A stretch of 64,000 bases of DNA. Source: Demequina mangrovi (lineage in GTDB: Bacteria > Actinomycetota > Actinomycetes > Actinomycetales > Demequinaceae). Under the pieces are notes generated by a model that was not told the DNA's origin, searched no databases, and saw only the letters and a program-made list of their open reading frames with translations. The position numbers were made by a program, and so were the translations under genes. The stretch is taken from the NCBI RefSeq assembly GCF_000759715.1, contig NZ_BBLU01000007.1:107387-171386 (forward strand), written 5' to 3'. Shown one piece after another: positions 8,695-16,504 of this stretch (position 1 is its first letter; every line of letters begins with the position of its first letter).

Positions 8695-10005
8695 ATGAGC
8701 GACGGCACTCCCACCCCTCGTGAGGGCACCCGCCTCGACCCCTGGTACGGGTCGTACGCGCAGCGCGCGCACCAGATGCGCGCCTCGGAGATCCGAGCGC
8801 TCTTCGCGGTGGCGAGCCGCCCCGAGGTCGTCTCCCTCGCCGGCGGCATGCCGTTCATCGGCGGCCTCCCGCTCGAGGAGCTCGGCGAGATGACCCGACG
8901 GCTCATCGTCGAGCAGGGCGAGGTCGCGCTGCAGTACGGCTCCGGCCAGGGCGATCCCCTGCTCCGCGAGAAGATCCTCGACGTCATGGCCCTCGAGGGC
9001 ATCTCCGCGCATCCGGACGATGTCGTGGTCACCACCGGCTCCCAGCAGGCGCTCGACCTGGTGACCACCGTCTTCATCGACCCGGGCGACGTGATCGTCG
9101 CCGAGGCGCCGTCATACGTCGGTGCGCTCGGGGTGTTCCGGGCGCACGAGGCCGAGGTGGTGCACGTGCCCATGGACGCGCACGGGCTCGTTCCCGAGGC
9201 GCTCGAGGAGACGCTCGGCCGCCTCGCCGCCGCAGGCAAGCGCGTGAAGTTCCTCTACACGGTCCCCAACTTCCACAACCCCGGCGGCGTCACGCTGTCC
9301 CTGGAGCGCCGCCCGCGGGTGCTCGAGATCTGCCAGCGTTACGGCGTCCTCGTGCTCGAGGACAACCCCTACGGACTGCTCGGATTCGATACGGAGCCGC
9401 TGCCGGCGATGCGCTCGATGAGCACCGAAGGTGTGATCTACCTGGGGTCTTTCTCGAAGACCTTCGCACCCGGGTACCGCGTCGGCTGGGCCGTCGCCCC
9501 GCACGCGGTTCGCGAGAAGCTGGTGCTGGCCTCCGAGGCCGCCATCCTCTCGCCCTCCAACGCGTCCCAGATGGCGATCGCCTCGTACCTCGAGCACTTC
9601 GACTGGCAGGGCCAGATCAAGAAGTTCCAGGTCCAGTACCGCGAGCGTCGCGACGCCATGATCTCCTCGCTCGGCGAGCACATCCCCGAGGCGTCGTGGA
9701 ACGTGCCTGACGGCGGCTTCTACGTCTGGGTGAAGCTCCCGGAGGGCCTCGACGCCAAGTCCATGCTCCCCCGCGCCATCACCGCGCGCGTCGCGTACGT
9801 GTCGGGCAGCGCGTTCTACATCGACGGCTCGGGCACCGACCACCTGCGGCTGTCGTACTGCTTCCCCACCCCGGACCGCATCCGCGAGGGCGTGCGTCGC
9901 CTCGCCACCGTGGTCGACGCCGAGCTCGAGACGGTCCAGATCTTCGGCACCGCCGGCGGCGGCCGCGCGGATGCCGTCGATTTCCCGTCACCCGACCTCT
10001 TCTGA
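8695..10005 (+). CDS. PLP-dependent aminotransferase, LysN/MocR-like class I
   Basis: A 436-residue fold type I pyridoxal-phosphate aminotransferase. The Schiff-base lysine is in GSFSKTFAPGYRVGW, the Asp/Tyr pair that holds the cofactor is in VLEDNPYGLL, and FHNPGG is the usual asparagine loop. The sequence is closest in look to 2-aminoadipate/branched-chain or aromatic amino-acid transaminases (LysN/KAT II type). The true substrate cannot be decided from sequence. There is no DNA-binding domain, so it is not a MocR regulator. A -10-like CAGACT at 8683-8688 lies six bases before the ATG, so the message may be leaderless. ddl follows 16 bp downstream. Confidence 0.88.
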   Translation: MSDGTPTPREGTRLDPWYGSYAQRAHQMRASEIRALFAVASRPEVVSLAGGMPFIGGLPLEELGEMTRRLIVEQGEVALQYGSGQGDPLLREKILDVMALEGISAHPDDVVVTTGSQQALDLVTTVFIDPGDVIVAEAPSYVGALGVFRAHEAEVVHVPMDAHGLVPEALEETLGRLAAAGKRVKFLYTVPNFHNPGGVTLSLERRPRVLEICQRYGVLVLEDNPYGLLGFDTEPLPAMRSMSTEGVIYLGSFSKTFAPGYRVGWAVAPHAVREKLVLASEAAILSPSNASQMAIASYLEHFDWQGQIKKFQVQYRERRDAMISSLGEHIPEASWNVPDGGFYVWVKLPEGLDAKSMLPRAITARVAYVSGSAFYIDGSGTDHLRLSYCFPTPDRIREGVRRLATVVDAELETVQIFGTAGGGRADAVDFPSPDLF

Positions 10006-10021
10006 GCACGAAGGGACATTC

Positions 10022-10966
10022 ATGCATGCCTTGATCCTCGCTGGGGGGCTCTCACACGAGCGGGACGTGTCCATCAGGTCCGGCCGTCGCGTCATGGAGG
10101 CGCTGCGCACCACGGTGGACAAGGTGACGATGGTCGACGTCGACACCGAGCTCATCCCCACGCTCCGCCACGGCGACATCGACGTCGTCTGGCCCCTTGT
10201 TCATGGTGCCACCGGCGAGGATGGGTCGCTTCAGGCGCTCCTCGAGCTGGTCGGCGTGCCTTTCGTCGGCACCGCCTCGCCCTCGGCGCGCGTCGCCTGG
10301 AACAAGGCGGTCTCCAAGGCCGTGATGGCCCGGAGCGGCATCTCCACGCCCGATCACGTGACGCTGCCGCAGTCCCTGTTCCGGGAGGTCGGAGCCGAGC
10401 AGGTGCTCGACACCGTGGTCGCGCGTTTCGGACTGCCCGTGGTGGTGAAGCCGGTCCGCGGCGGCTCCGCGCTGGGCGTCTCCATCGTCCACGACCGCGG
10501 CGACCTCGCACGCGCGATGGTGCACTGCTTCGCCTACGGCGACACCGCGCTGGTCGAGAAGCACATCCCCGGCACCGAGGTCGCGATGAGCGTGCTGGGC
10601 ACCGGGGACGATGCGCGGGTCCTGCCGGCCGTCGAGACCGTCACCGACGGCGCCTACGACTACGACGCCCGCTACAACCCGGGACGCGTCGAGTACTTCG
10701 CTCCCGCGCGCCTCACCGAGTCGCAGGCCGCCGAAGCCGCGACGACCGCGCTCGCCGTGCATCGTTCGATGGACCTCCGCGACCTCTCGAGGATCGATCT
10801 CATCCTCGACGAGACCGGCGTCGCCCAGGTCATCGATATCAACATCACCCCTGGTATGACCGAGACTTCGCTCTTCCCGCAGGCCGCGGAGGCCGCGGGC
10901 CTCGACCTCGGTCGCGTGTACCGCGAGGTGGTCGACACGGCGGCGGCGCGCGGCGCGACCCGCTGA
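10022..10966 (+). CDS. ddl: D-alanine--D-alanine ligase family protein (ATP-grasp)
   Basis: A 314-residue ATP-grasp ligase, the DdlB-size form that joins two D-alanines for peptidoglycan precursors. It shows the N-terminal LAGGLSHERDVSIRSG, the ATP-binding VVKPVRGGSALGVSIV, and the metal/substrate region IDINITPGMTETSLFPQA near the C terminus. The open frame begins at 9971, but the ATG at 10022 has a good ribosome site (AAGGGA, 10011-10016) and starts exactly where the family starts. Many actinobacteria have another ddl elsewhere, so this could be a paralogue with a related role. Its place beside parB, convergent with it, is recurrent in Micrococcales as far as I recall. Confidence 0.85.
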   Translation: MHALILAGGLSHERDVSIRSGRRVMEALRTTVDKVTMVDVDTELIPTLRHGDIDVVWPLVHGATGEDGSLQALLELVGVPFVGTASPSARVAWNKAVSKAVMARSGISTPDHVTLPQSLFREVGAEQVLDTVVARFGLPVVVKPVRGGSALGVSIVHDRGDLARAMVHCFAYGDTALVEKHIPGTEVAMSVLGTGDDARVLPAVETVTDGAYDYDARYNPGRVEYFAPARLTESQAAEAATTALAVHRSMDLRDLSRIDLILDETGVAQVIDINITPGMTETSLFPQAAEAAGLDLGRVYREVVDTAAARGATR

Positions 10967-10975
10967 ATCGGGCAC

Positions 10976-11014
10976 GAAGAAGCCCCCGGCGCCGTTGGCA
11001 CCGGGGGCTTCTTC
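10976..11014. terminator. Bidirectional terminator between ddl and parB
   Basis: A 14-bp perfect stem, GAAGAAGCCCCCGG at 10976-10989 and its complement at 11001-11014, with an 11-nt loop. It sits between convergent ddl and parB and ends in CTTCTTC, so it can work both ways. Confidence 0.85.
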
Positions 11015-11027
11015 TCTGCTGTGCGGG

Positions 11028-12050
11028 TCAGCCCTGCGCGAGGACGCCTGGGTCCTGAGGGTCGATCATGTTGACGATCCTGTTGAGGTCGTCGACGGTC
11101 GCGAAGTCGATGGTGATCGATCCCTTCGAGCGGCCCAGCTTGATCTTCACGCGGGTGTCGAAGCGATCGCCCAGCCGGCCCCCGAGCTCGTCGAGCGCCT
11201 CGGTCCTGCCCCCCGGTCGCGTCGCGCCCCGGCGCGCCTTCGGCGCCTCGACGCCGAGAGCGACGGCCTCCTCCGTCGCGCGAACGGAGAGGCCCTCGGC
11301 CACGATGCGGTTCGCGAGGTGCTCCATCGCCTCGTGAGAGTCGAGTCCGAGCAGCGCGCGGGCGTGGCCGGCGCTCAGCACACCGGCGGCGACACGTCGC
11401 TGCACCGTCGCGGGCAGCTTGAGCAGGCGCAGCGTGTTCGAGATCTGCGGACGCGACCGGGAGATCCGCGTCGCGAGCTCCTCATGCGTGATGCCGAAGT
11501 CCTCGAGAAGCTGCTGGTAGGCGGCCGCCTCCTCGAGAGGGTTGAGCTGGCTGCGGTGCAGGTTCTCCACGAGCGCGTCACGGAGCATGTCCGTGTCGTC
11601 CGTCGAGCGGATGATGGCAGGGATCTCGGTGAGCCCGGCCTCCTTGGTCGCGCGCAGACGGCGCTCACCCATGATGAGCTCGTAGCCCTCCCCCGCGGGG
11701 TTGGGGCGCACCACGATGGGCTGCAGGACGCCGATCTCCTGGATCGACGCGACCAGCTCGGCGAGGGCGTCCTCGTCGAAGACCGTGCGCGGCTGACGAG
11801 GATTCGGCACCACGGCGTGAGGATCGATGTGAGCGAACGACGCACCCGGGACCGGCACCAGCTCCCCGTCCTCCGAGACCTCGGTGATCGTGGGGATCTG
11901 CGAGGTCGACGTGTCGGAGAAGAAGACGTCGCGCGGACGCTCGCGCGCCGGCGGCGCCGCCGGATCCGCTGTCGCGACCGCAGAGGACTCCGCTTCCGTC
12001 GGGATCAGTGCGCCCAGACCGCGTCCGAGACCGCGCTTCGCCTTGCTCAC
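11028..12050 (-). CDS. parB: Chromosome-partitioning protein ParB
   Basis: A 340-residue DNA-binding CTPase that loads on parS sites and spreads to form the origin-segregation complex. The ParB/Srx CTP-binding motif region is visible as NPRQPR..., QEIGVLQPIVV and GERRLRA (about residues 97-150). A helix-turn-helix follows (LATRISRSRPQISNTLRLL), and a short C-terminal dimerisation domain ends in IDFATVDDLNRIV. The first ~90 residues are a variable Ala/Pro-rich ParA-contact region beginning SKAKRGLGRGLGALIP. The start is a GTG whose GTGA overlaps the parA stop, so the two are one translationally coupled unit. Confidence 0.96.
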   Translation of the reverse strand: MSKAKRGLGRGLGALIPTEAESSAVATADPAAPPARERPRDVFFSDTSTSQIPTITEVSEDGELVPVPGASFAHIDPHAVVPNPRQPRTVFDEDALAELVASIQEIGVLQPIVVRPNPAGEGYELIMGERRLRATKEAGLTEIPAIIRSTDDTDMLRDALVENLHRSQLNPLEEAAAYQQLLEDFGITHEELATRISRSRPQISNTLRLLKLPATVQRRVAAGVLSAGHARALLGLDSHEAMEHLANRIVAEGLSVRATEEAVALGVEAPKARRGATRPGGRTEALDELGGRLGDRFDTRVKIKLGRSKGSITIDFATVDDLNRIVNMIDPQDPGVLAQG

Positions 12051-13039
12051 TTGCTCTCCGCTCCCGCGGCGCCCCGCACCGCGATGTCCCGTGCGATCGA
12101 CGTGTAGGCGACCGCCCCCGAGGAATGGGGGTCATGTGTGATGACAGTCTGGCCGAAGCCGGGCGCCTCCGAGACGCGCACCGAACGCGGCACGGTCTGC
12201 TCGAGCGTCTCGGTCGGGAAGTGCGAGCGCACCTCGTTCGCGACCTCGCGCGCGAGGTTGGTGCGGCCGTCGTACATCGTGAGGACGATGGTCGACACAT
12301 GGATGCCCTGATTGAGGTGCTTACGCACCATCTCGACGGTACGCATGAGCTGGGTCAGCCCCTCGAGCGCGTAGTACTCGCACTGGATGGGGATCATCAC
12401 CTCGGTGGCGACGACCATGGCGTTGAGCGTGAGGAGCCCCAGGCTCGGAGGGCAGTCGATGAAGACGTAGTCGAGATCCTTGCCGTGACCCTCGAGCAGC
12501 TCCTTGAGCGCATCGTGGAGCCTGAACTCGCGCCGCACCACCGACACGAGCTCGATGTCCGCGCCCGCGAGATCGATCGTGGCCGGCACGCACCACAGGG
12601 TGTCGATGTCGGGGCATCGCTGCGCGACCTTGTGCATGGGGGTGTCGTCGAGCAGCACCTCGTAGATCGAGGGGGTGCCGGAGCGGTGCTCGACACCCAG
12701 CGCCGTCGAGGCGTTGCCCTGCGGGTCGGCATCGACCACGAGCACGTTCGCGCCGCGCTTGGCCAGCGCCGCAGCCACGTTGACGGAGGTGGTGGTCTTC
12801 CCTACCCCGCCCTTCTGGTTGGACACGGCGATGATGCGGGTGCGAGGGGGCTTCGGGAAGTCGGCCGCCTCCAGCTCGCGCCTGTGCCGCTCGGTGGCCA
12901 TCATCTCGGCTGCCAAGGGGCTGCCGGCATCGTCCGCGAGGCCATCGAACGGATCTCCCGTTTCACGTGAAACAGCGGTGGCGCTGCCGCCCAGTGGGTC
13001 ACCTGACACGATCGGATCGTGCATGTTGTCGCTGGACAC
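12047..13039 (-). CDS. parA: Chromosome-partitioning ATPase ParA
   Basis: A Walker-type ATPase that drives segregation of ParB-parS complexes from the nucleoid. The deviant Walker A is NQKGGVGKTTTSVN, preceded by RIIAVS; VVDADPQGNAS and FIDCPPSLGLLTLNA are the switch and Walker B regions. I start at the GTG at 13039 because AGAAGGGA lies five bases upstream; this gives 330 residues with a ~70-residue variable leader. Other in-frame starts lie at 13072, 13111 and at ATG 13024. One parS lies inside this leader (12960-12973) and is translated as VSRET. A second lies just upstream (13087-13100). Confidence 0.94.
   Translation of the reverse strand: MSSDNMHDPIVSGDPLGGSATAVSRETGDPFDGLADDAGSPLAAEMMATERHRRELEAADFPKPPRTRIIAVSNQKGGVGKTTTSVNVAAALAKRGANVLVVDADPQGNASTALGVEHRSGTPSIYEVLLDDTPMHKVAQRCPDIDTLWCVPATIDLAGADIELVSVVRREFRLHDALKELLEGHGKDLDYVFIDCPPSLGLLTLNAMVVATEVMIPIQCEYYALEGLTQLMRTVEMVRKHLNQGIHVSTIVLTMYDGRTNLAREVANEVRSHFPTETLEQTVPRSVRVSEAPGFGQTVITHDPHSSGAVAYTSIARDIAVRGAAGAESK
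12960..12973. promoter_or_regulatory. parS: parS site 1 (inside parA)
   Basis: GTTTCACGTGAAAC, a perfect 14-bp palindrome and the core of the conserved bacterial parS. It lies within the 5' coding part of parA. ParB should load here. Confidence 0.95.
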
Positions 13040-13086
13040 CCAGTTCCCTTCTGCGTACGGCGGTACTGACATGCGTGGCGTTGTTC

Positions 13087-13100
13087 GTTTCACGTGAAAC
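13087..13100. promoter_or_regulatory. parS: parS site 2 (upstream of parA)
   Basis: GTTTCACGTGAAAC, identical to site 1 in the core and also followed by A. It lies 48 bp upstream of the chosen parA start, so ParB bound here could also influence parAB transcription. Confidence 0.95.
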
Positions 13101-13328
13101 ACGAGCCCCATTCGAGACGTAGAAGAGCCGCGTCGGAATCGTGGACGAGCCTGCCGGAGTCCCCGACTCTACCCCAGCGGTGCGCGTGGGAACAGGCCTC
13201 CACGCCGCGGGTCGGAGCGGTGTCGGAGCGCCTCCGAGCCGACGCCTCACCTGTGGAGAAAACGGTCAGGAAGCGCGATTCCCCGCACAGATGACTGTGG
13301 AGAGCGCTGTGGAGACCCCTTGTGGAGA
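13101..13328. other. Spacer between parA and rsmG
   Basis: About 290 bp lie between the parA start and the rsmG stop. Besides parS site 2 the spacer contains DnaA-box-like words such as CCTGTGGAGAAAA (near 13250) and CTGTGGAGA (near 13298). I see no gene in it. It probably carries the parAB promoter. Confidence 0.4.
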
Positions 13329-13970
13329 TCACGCGCGCGAGAGCACCACGACGGTCGTCGCCTCGACACCCGGCACCGTGCCGGCGCGATGCACCTCGCC
13401 CGTGAACCGGTGCTTGCGGAGCGTGTACTTCGCGCGCTCGAGCTCGTCGGGAGCGCTGCGTCCCTTGAGGAGCACCATGCGTCCGCCCTCGGACAGCAAC
13501 GGGGTGCACCACTTCACGAGCTTGTCGATGGCAGCCACCGCACGTGCGGTCACCACCTCGACCTCGACCGACTCCGCGACCTCCTCGGCGCGACCGCGCA
13601 CGACGATCGCGTTGTCGATCCCGCACTCGCGCGCGGCCTCGAAGAGCCACTGCGTGCGGCGCTCCATCGGCTCCACGAGGACGTAGTCGCGCTGCGGGTC
13701 CATCGCGGCGAGCACCAGACCAGGAAGACCGGCACCGGAGCCCACATCCGCCACCCTCCCCTCGCCGAGGTAGGGCAGCAAGGCGGCGGAGTTGAGGATG
13801 TGACGCTCCCAGAGCCGCGCCACCTCGCGCGGTCCGATGAGCCCCCGCTCGACCCCCTGCTCGGCGAGCATCTCCGCGAACGCGAGCACGCGGGGATACG
13901 TGTCCCCGAAGTACTCGCGGACATCCGCGCTGCCGTGCAGCGGGTCGTCGCTCAGATTCGCCTCGGTCAT
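13329..13970 (-). CDS. rsmG: 16S rRNA (guanine-527-N7) methyltransferase RsmG
   Basis: A 213-residue class I SAM-dependent methyltransferase that modifies G527 of 16S rRNA; loss gives low-level streptomycin resistance in other bacteria. The SAM-binding motif is VADVGSGAGLPGLVLA, preceded by ERHILNSAALLPYL, which is typical of GidB/RsmG. Later motifs include VTARAVAAIDKLVKWCTPLL and a GGRMVLLKG strand. Start ATG at 13970. It lies in the conserved jag-rsmG-parA order, with a parS site between it and jag. Confidence 0.96.
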   Translation of the reverse strand: MTEANLSDDPLHGSADVREYFGDTYPRVLAFAEMLAEQGVERGLIGPREVARLWERHILNSAALLPYLGEGRVADVGSGAGLPGLVLAAMDPQRDYVLVEPMERRTQWLFEAARECGIDNAIVVRGRAEEVAESVEVEVVTARAVAAIDKLVKWCTPLLSEGGRMVLLKGRSAPDELERAKYTLRKHRFTGEVHRAGTVPGVEATTVVVLSRA

Positions 13971-13973
13971 CGC

Positions 13974-13988
13974 TGTTTCACGTGAAAC
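13974..13988. promoter_or_regulatory. parS: parS site 3 (between jag and rsmG)
   Basis: TGTTTCACGTGAAAC, with the 14-bp palindromic core at 13975-13988. It lies four bases upstream of the rsmG ATG. Three parS sites within ~1.0 kb make this the centromere cluster. Confidence 0.95.
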
Positions 13989-13989
13989 G

Positions 13990-14469
13990 TCAGGAGGGCA
14001 GCACCACGACGTAGCGCTGCGGGTCCTCGCCCTCGGACTCCGAGGACAGGCCGGCCTCGAGCACGACGTCGTGGACGACCTTGCGCTCGAACGCGTTCAT
14101 GGCGGGCAGGGAGACCTTCGCGCCGGACTCGCGCACCTGGGCGACGGCCTCGCGGGCCTGCTCCGCGAGACGCTCACGGCGTCCCGCACGGAAGTCGGCG
14201 ATGTCGAGCATGAGGCGGCTGACCTCGCCCGTCTCCGACTGCACGGCGAGGCGCGTCAGATCCTGGAGAGCCTCGAGCACCTCTCCCTCGGGCCCGACCA
14301 GGCGCTTGAGGTCCTGGCTGGGACCGTCAGCGACGATCGCCACCTTCGCACGACCGGCCTCGACGGAGATGTCGATGTCCCCGTCCATGTCGAGGATGTC
14401 GAGCAGCTCCTCGAGGAAGTCGGCTGCGACGTCGCCCTCGGCGTCCAGCTTCTTGATGTTGTCGGTCAT
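13990..14469 (-). CDS. jag: Jag/KhpB-type RNA-binding protein (KH and R3H domains)
   Basis: A 159-residue cytoplasmic single-strand nucleic-acid-binding protein. The KH domain is in residues ~35-85 (RLVGPEGEVLEALQDLTRLAV) and the R3H domain at ~90-150 (RRERLAEQAREAVAQVRESG, then MNAFERKVVHDVV). It lacks the long N-terminal Jag_N region of Bacillus SpoIIIJ-associated protein, as in most actinobacteria. Its ATG overlaps the yidC stop (ATGA), so it is coupled to the insertase gene. Role in RNA binding and cell-envelope control is known for Firmicute homologues and inferred here. Confidence 0.93.
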   Translation of the reverse strand: MTDNIKKLDAEGDVAADFLEELLDILDMDGDIDISVEAGRAKVAIVADGPSQDLKRLVGPEGEVLEALQDLTRLAVQSETGEVSRLMLDIADFRAGRRERLAEQAREAVAQVRESGAKVSLPAMNAFERKVVHDVVLEAGLSSESEGEDPQRYVVVLPS

Positions 14470-15482
14470 GACGGGTCCTTGTCGTCGTTGGCGGGCAGCG
14501 CCTGAGGCTTGCCTCCGCCGCGGTTCTTCCGCTTGGGCTGTTGACGCTGGCCGGAGCGCTTGGTCTCGGTGGCGTCCTCCTCGGAGGCCTCGATCTCGGG
14601 CTTCGCGTACGGGTCCTCACCCTTGCGCAGCGCACGCTTCACGCGCTTCGCCTCCATGCGCTCCTTGTAGGCGCGGTCCGCCTCGGAACCCGGCGTCGGG
14701 TTGTTGCGGATCACGTACCACTGCTGCCCGAACGTCCACACGTTGGTCGTGGTCCAGTAGATGAGCACGCCGACCGGGAAGTTCGGGCCGGTGATGACGA
14801 AGATGAACGGCAGCGCGTACATGAGGATCTTCTGCTGCTGCGCCATCGGACCCTCGAGAGCCGAGGCCGGCAGGTTCCTGCGCGTGAGCTGGTGCTGCGT
14901 GAGGAACGTGGTCGCGACCATTGCGACGATGAGCACCACCGAGAGGACCTTGGCGGCCGCGCCCTCGGAGTTGAAGAAGCTGTCGGACAGCTGCGCTCCG
15001 AAGAGCGTCGCGTTCTGCGCCTGCTCGGCGAGCTGGTCGGTCAGCAGACCGATGCCAGCGGACTGCTCCGCGGTGCCTCCGCCCTCGAGGCGATAGTTGA
15101 GCACGCGGAAGAGCGCGAAGAAGATCGGCGCCTGGACCAGCATCGGAAGGCACGAGGCGAACGGGTTCGTCTTGTGCTTGGAGTAGAGCTCCATGGTCTC
15201 GCGGCTCATCGCCTCGCGGGACGCCTGGTCCTTCTTGCCCTTGTACTTGTCCTGGATCTTCTTGAGGTCCGGTGCGATCACCTGCATCGCGCGCGAGGCG
15301 TTGATCTGCTTGACGAAGAGCGGGATCAGCGCCGCGCGGATCGTGACCACCAGGCCGACGATGGCGAGGGCCCAGGTGATGCCGGAGGCCGGATCCAGAC
15401 CGATGAAGGTCCAGATCTGGTGCCAGATCACCATGACATTGGCGACGACCCACTCGAGCGGGTAGAGGATGGTGTCAAGCAT
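14466..15482 (-). CDS. yidC: Membrane protein insertase YidC
   Basis: YidC inserts and folds membrane proteins alone or with SecYEG. The 338-residue Gram-positive-type protein has five membrane segments: an N-terminal helix, LAIVGLVVTIRAALIPLFV with the conserved hydrophilic-groove Arg, PMLVQAPIFFALFRVLNY, VLSVVLIVAMVATTFL, and ALPFIFVITGPNFPVGVLIYW. A basic cytoplasmic loop follows the second segment (LKKIQDKYKGKKD). The C terminus is a long charged tail ending in NDDKDPS, likely ribosome-contacting. There is no lipobox, unlike many Bacillus homologues. yidD lies 14 bp upstream. Confidence 0.97.
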   Translation of the reverse strand: MLDTILYPLEWVVANVMVIWHQIWTFIGLDPASGITWALAIVGLVVTIRAALIPLFVKQINASRAMQVIAPDLKKIQDKYKGKKDQASREAMSRETMELYSKHKTNPFASCLPMLVQAPIFFALFRVLNYRLEGGGTAEQSAGIGLLTDQLAEQAQNATLFGAQLSDSFFNSEGAAAKVLSVVLIVAMVATTFLTQHQLTRRNLPASALEGPMAQQQKILMYALPFIFVITGPNFPVGVLIYWTTTNVWTFGQQWYVIRNNPTPGSEADRAYKERMEAKRVKRALRKGEDPYAKPEIEASEEDATETKRSGQRQQPKRKNRGGGKPQALPANDDKDPS

Positions 15483-15496
15483 GGAGGCGCTGTTCC

Positions 15497-15793
15497 TTAG
15501 ATCGGACGTGCAGAGGTCTGGTCGGTAAGCATCGCGGCATTATTGCGCGTCAGGCGGAACAGGCGCTCCCCCTTCGCCGGCACGTCGTCGACGCCGCCGT
15601 TGCTCCACGGGTTGCAGCGCAGCAGCCGCCAACCCGCGAGACCCGCGCCCACGAACGCGCCGTGCACCTGGATCGCCTCGATGGCGAAGTGCGAGCACGA
15701 CGGGTGGTACTTGCAGCGGGGGCCGGTGAGCGGGGAGACGGTGAGCTGGTAGCCACGGATCGCTCCGGTCAAGGCCCTGCTCGCGACGCTCAT
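15497..15793 (-). CDS. yidD: Membrane protein insertion efficiency factor YidD
   Basis: A 98-residue member of the small YidD family with the signature YQLTVSPLTGPRCKYHPSCS, then HFAIEAIQVHG and the C-terminal RLLRCNPWSNGGVDDVP. The paired cysteines in this motif are conserved. It assists YidC-dependent insertion. Its start codon overlaps the rnpA stop by four bases. Confidence 0.96.
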   Translation of the reverse strand: MSVASRALTGAIRGYQLTVSPLTGPRCKYHPSCSHFAIEAIQVHGAFVGAGLAGWRLLRCNPWSNGGVDDVPAKGERLFRLTRNNAAMLTDQTSARPI

Positions 15794-16134
15794 CGGGCCG
15801 TCTTCGACATCGCGTGCCGCAAAGCACCTGCGACATCGCTCTCGAGCTCGGCGTAGGACGCGTCGGCCGCAGGCGGCAGCGCGCGCACGACGACGATCGC
15901 ACCGTCCGGAAGCGCGTCGAGGCGCGTGGACATGATCGCGCGCAGGCGTCGCTTGACGCGATTGCGGACCACCGCACCTCCTACGGCCTTAGAAACAGCG
16001 AAACCGGCCATGCGTCGAGCATCGCCGGTCAGCGCCATGTGCACCACGACGGTGCGCCGGCCGCTTCTCGCCCCCGATCGCATCGCGGAGCGGAACTCCG
16101 CGGACGATCGCAGGCGTGCGTCGGCCGGCAGCAA
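15790..16134 (-). CDS. rnpA: Ribonuclease P protein component RnpA
   Basis: The protein subunit of RNase P, which helps the catalytic RNA mature tRNA 5' ends. The 114-residue product carries the family core AVVRNRVKRRLRAIM (the RNR basic helix) and an N-terminal LRSSAEFRSAMRSGARSG. The start appears to be TTG at 16134, two bases after the rpmH stop; no ATG or GTG fits the conserved MLPADARLR beginning. Its basic composition fits RNA binding. Confidence 0.95.
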   Translation of the reverse strand: MLPADARLRSSAEFRSAMRSGARSGRRTVVVHMALTGDARRMAGFAVSKAVGGAVVRNRVKRRLRAIMSTRLDALPDGAIVVVRALPPAADASYAELESDVAGALRHAMSKTAR

Positions 16135-16136
16135 CC

Positions 16137-16274
16137 TCAGGCCGAGAGCTTGCCGCGGCCCTTGCGACGGCGCGACGCCATGATGGAGCGTCCGGCGCGC
16201 GTGCGCATACGCAGACGGAAGCCGTGCGTCTTAGCACGCTTGCGGTTGTTCGGCTGGAAAGTCCGCTTGCTCAC
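16137..16274 (-). CDS. rpmH: 50S ribosomal protein L34
   Basis: The 45-residue ribosomal protein L34: it begins [19 protein letters not shown] and ends [11 protein letters not shown]. The start is GTG at 16274 with TTGGAG 9-14 bases upstream. It is too short to be found by length-filtered ORF calling. It heads the leftward rpmH-rnpA-yidD-yidC-jag-rsmG block, divergent from dnaA, as in nearly all bacteria. Confidence 0.97.
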   Translation of the reverse strand: MSKRTFQPNNRKRAKTHGFRLRMRTRAGRSIMASRRRKGRGKLSA

Positions 16275-16359
16275 GGGTAACTCCAAGTTTCAGGGCATGG
16301 TCAAATCAGCGCACTCACGTTACGCGACGGCACCACGGTGGTCAAATCGCGGCGCGCCC

Positions 16360-16389
16360 TTGGGACGTGCCACCCGAACAGGATAGGCT
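16360..16389 (+). promoter_or_regulatory. Candidate dnaA promoter
   Basis: TTGGGA (16360-16365) and TAGGCT (16384-16389) are 18 bp apart and give a plausible sigma-A-type promoter about 115 bp before dnaA. A DnaA-box-like TGTGGAAAC (16478-16486) lies between it and the start codon, so DnaA autoregulation is possible. Confidence 0.4.
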
Positions 16390-16504
16390 CCACCATCACG
16401 GCCCCGCACCATGTGAGCGACACGCGTCATCGCGGTAACGAGCAGGTGACGGGCCATGCACCGACTGTGAGCAACTCTGTGGAAACAACTTGGGGGTGAC
16501 GCCA

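Noticed and set aside
8695-10005. MocR-type regulator
   Set aside because: The aminotransferase has no N-terminal GntR helix-turn-helix.
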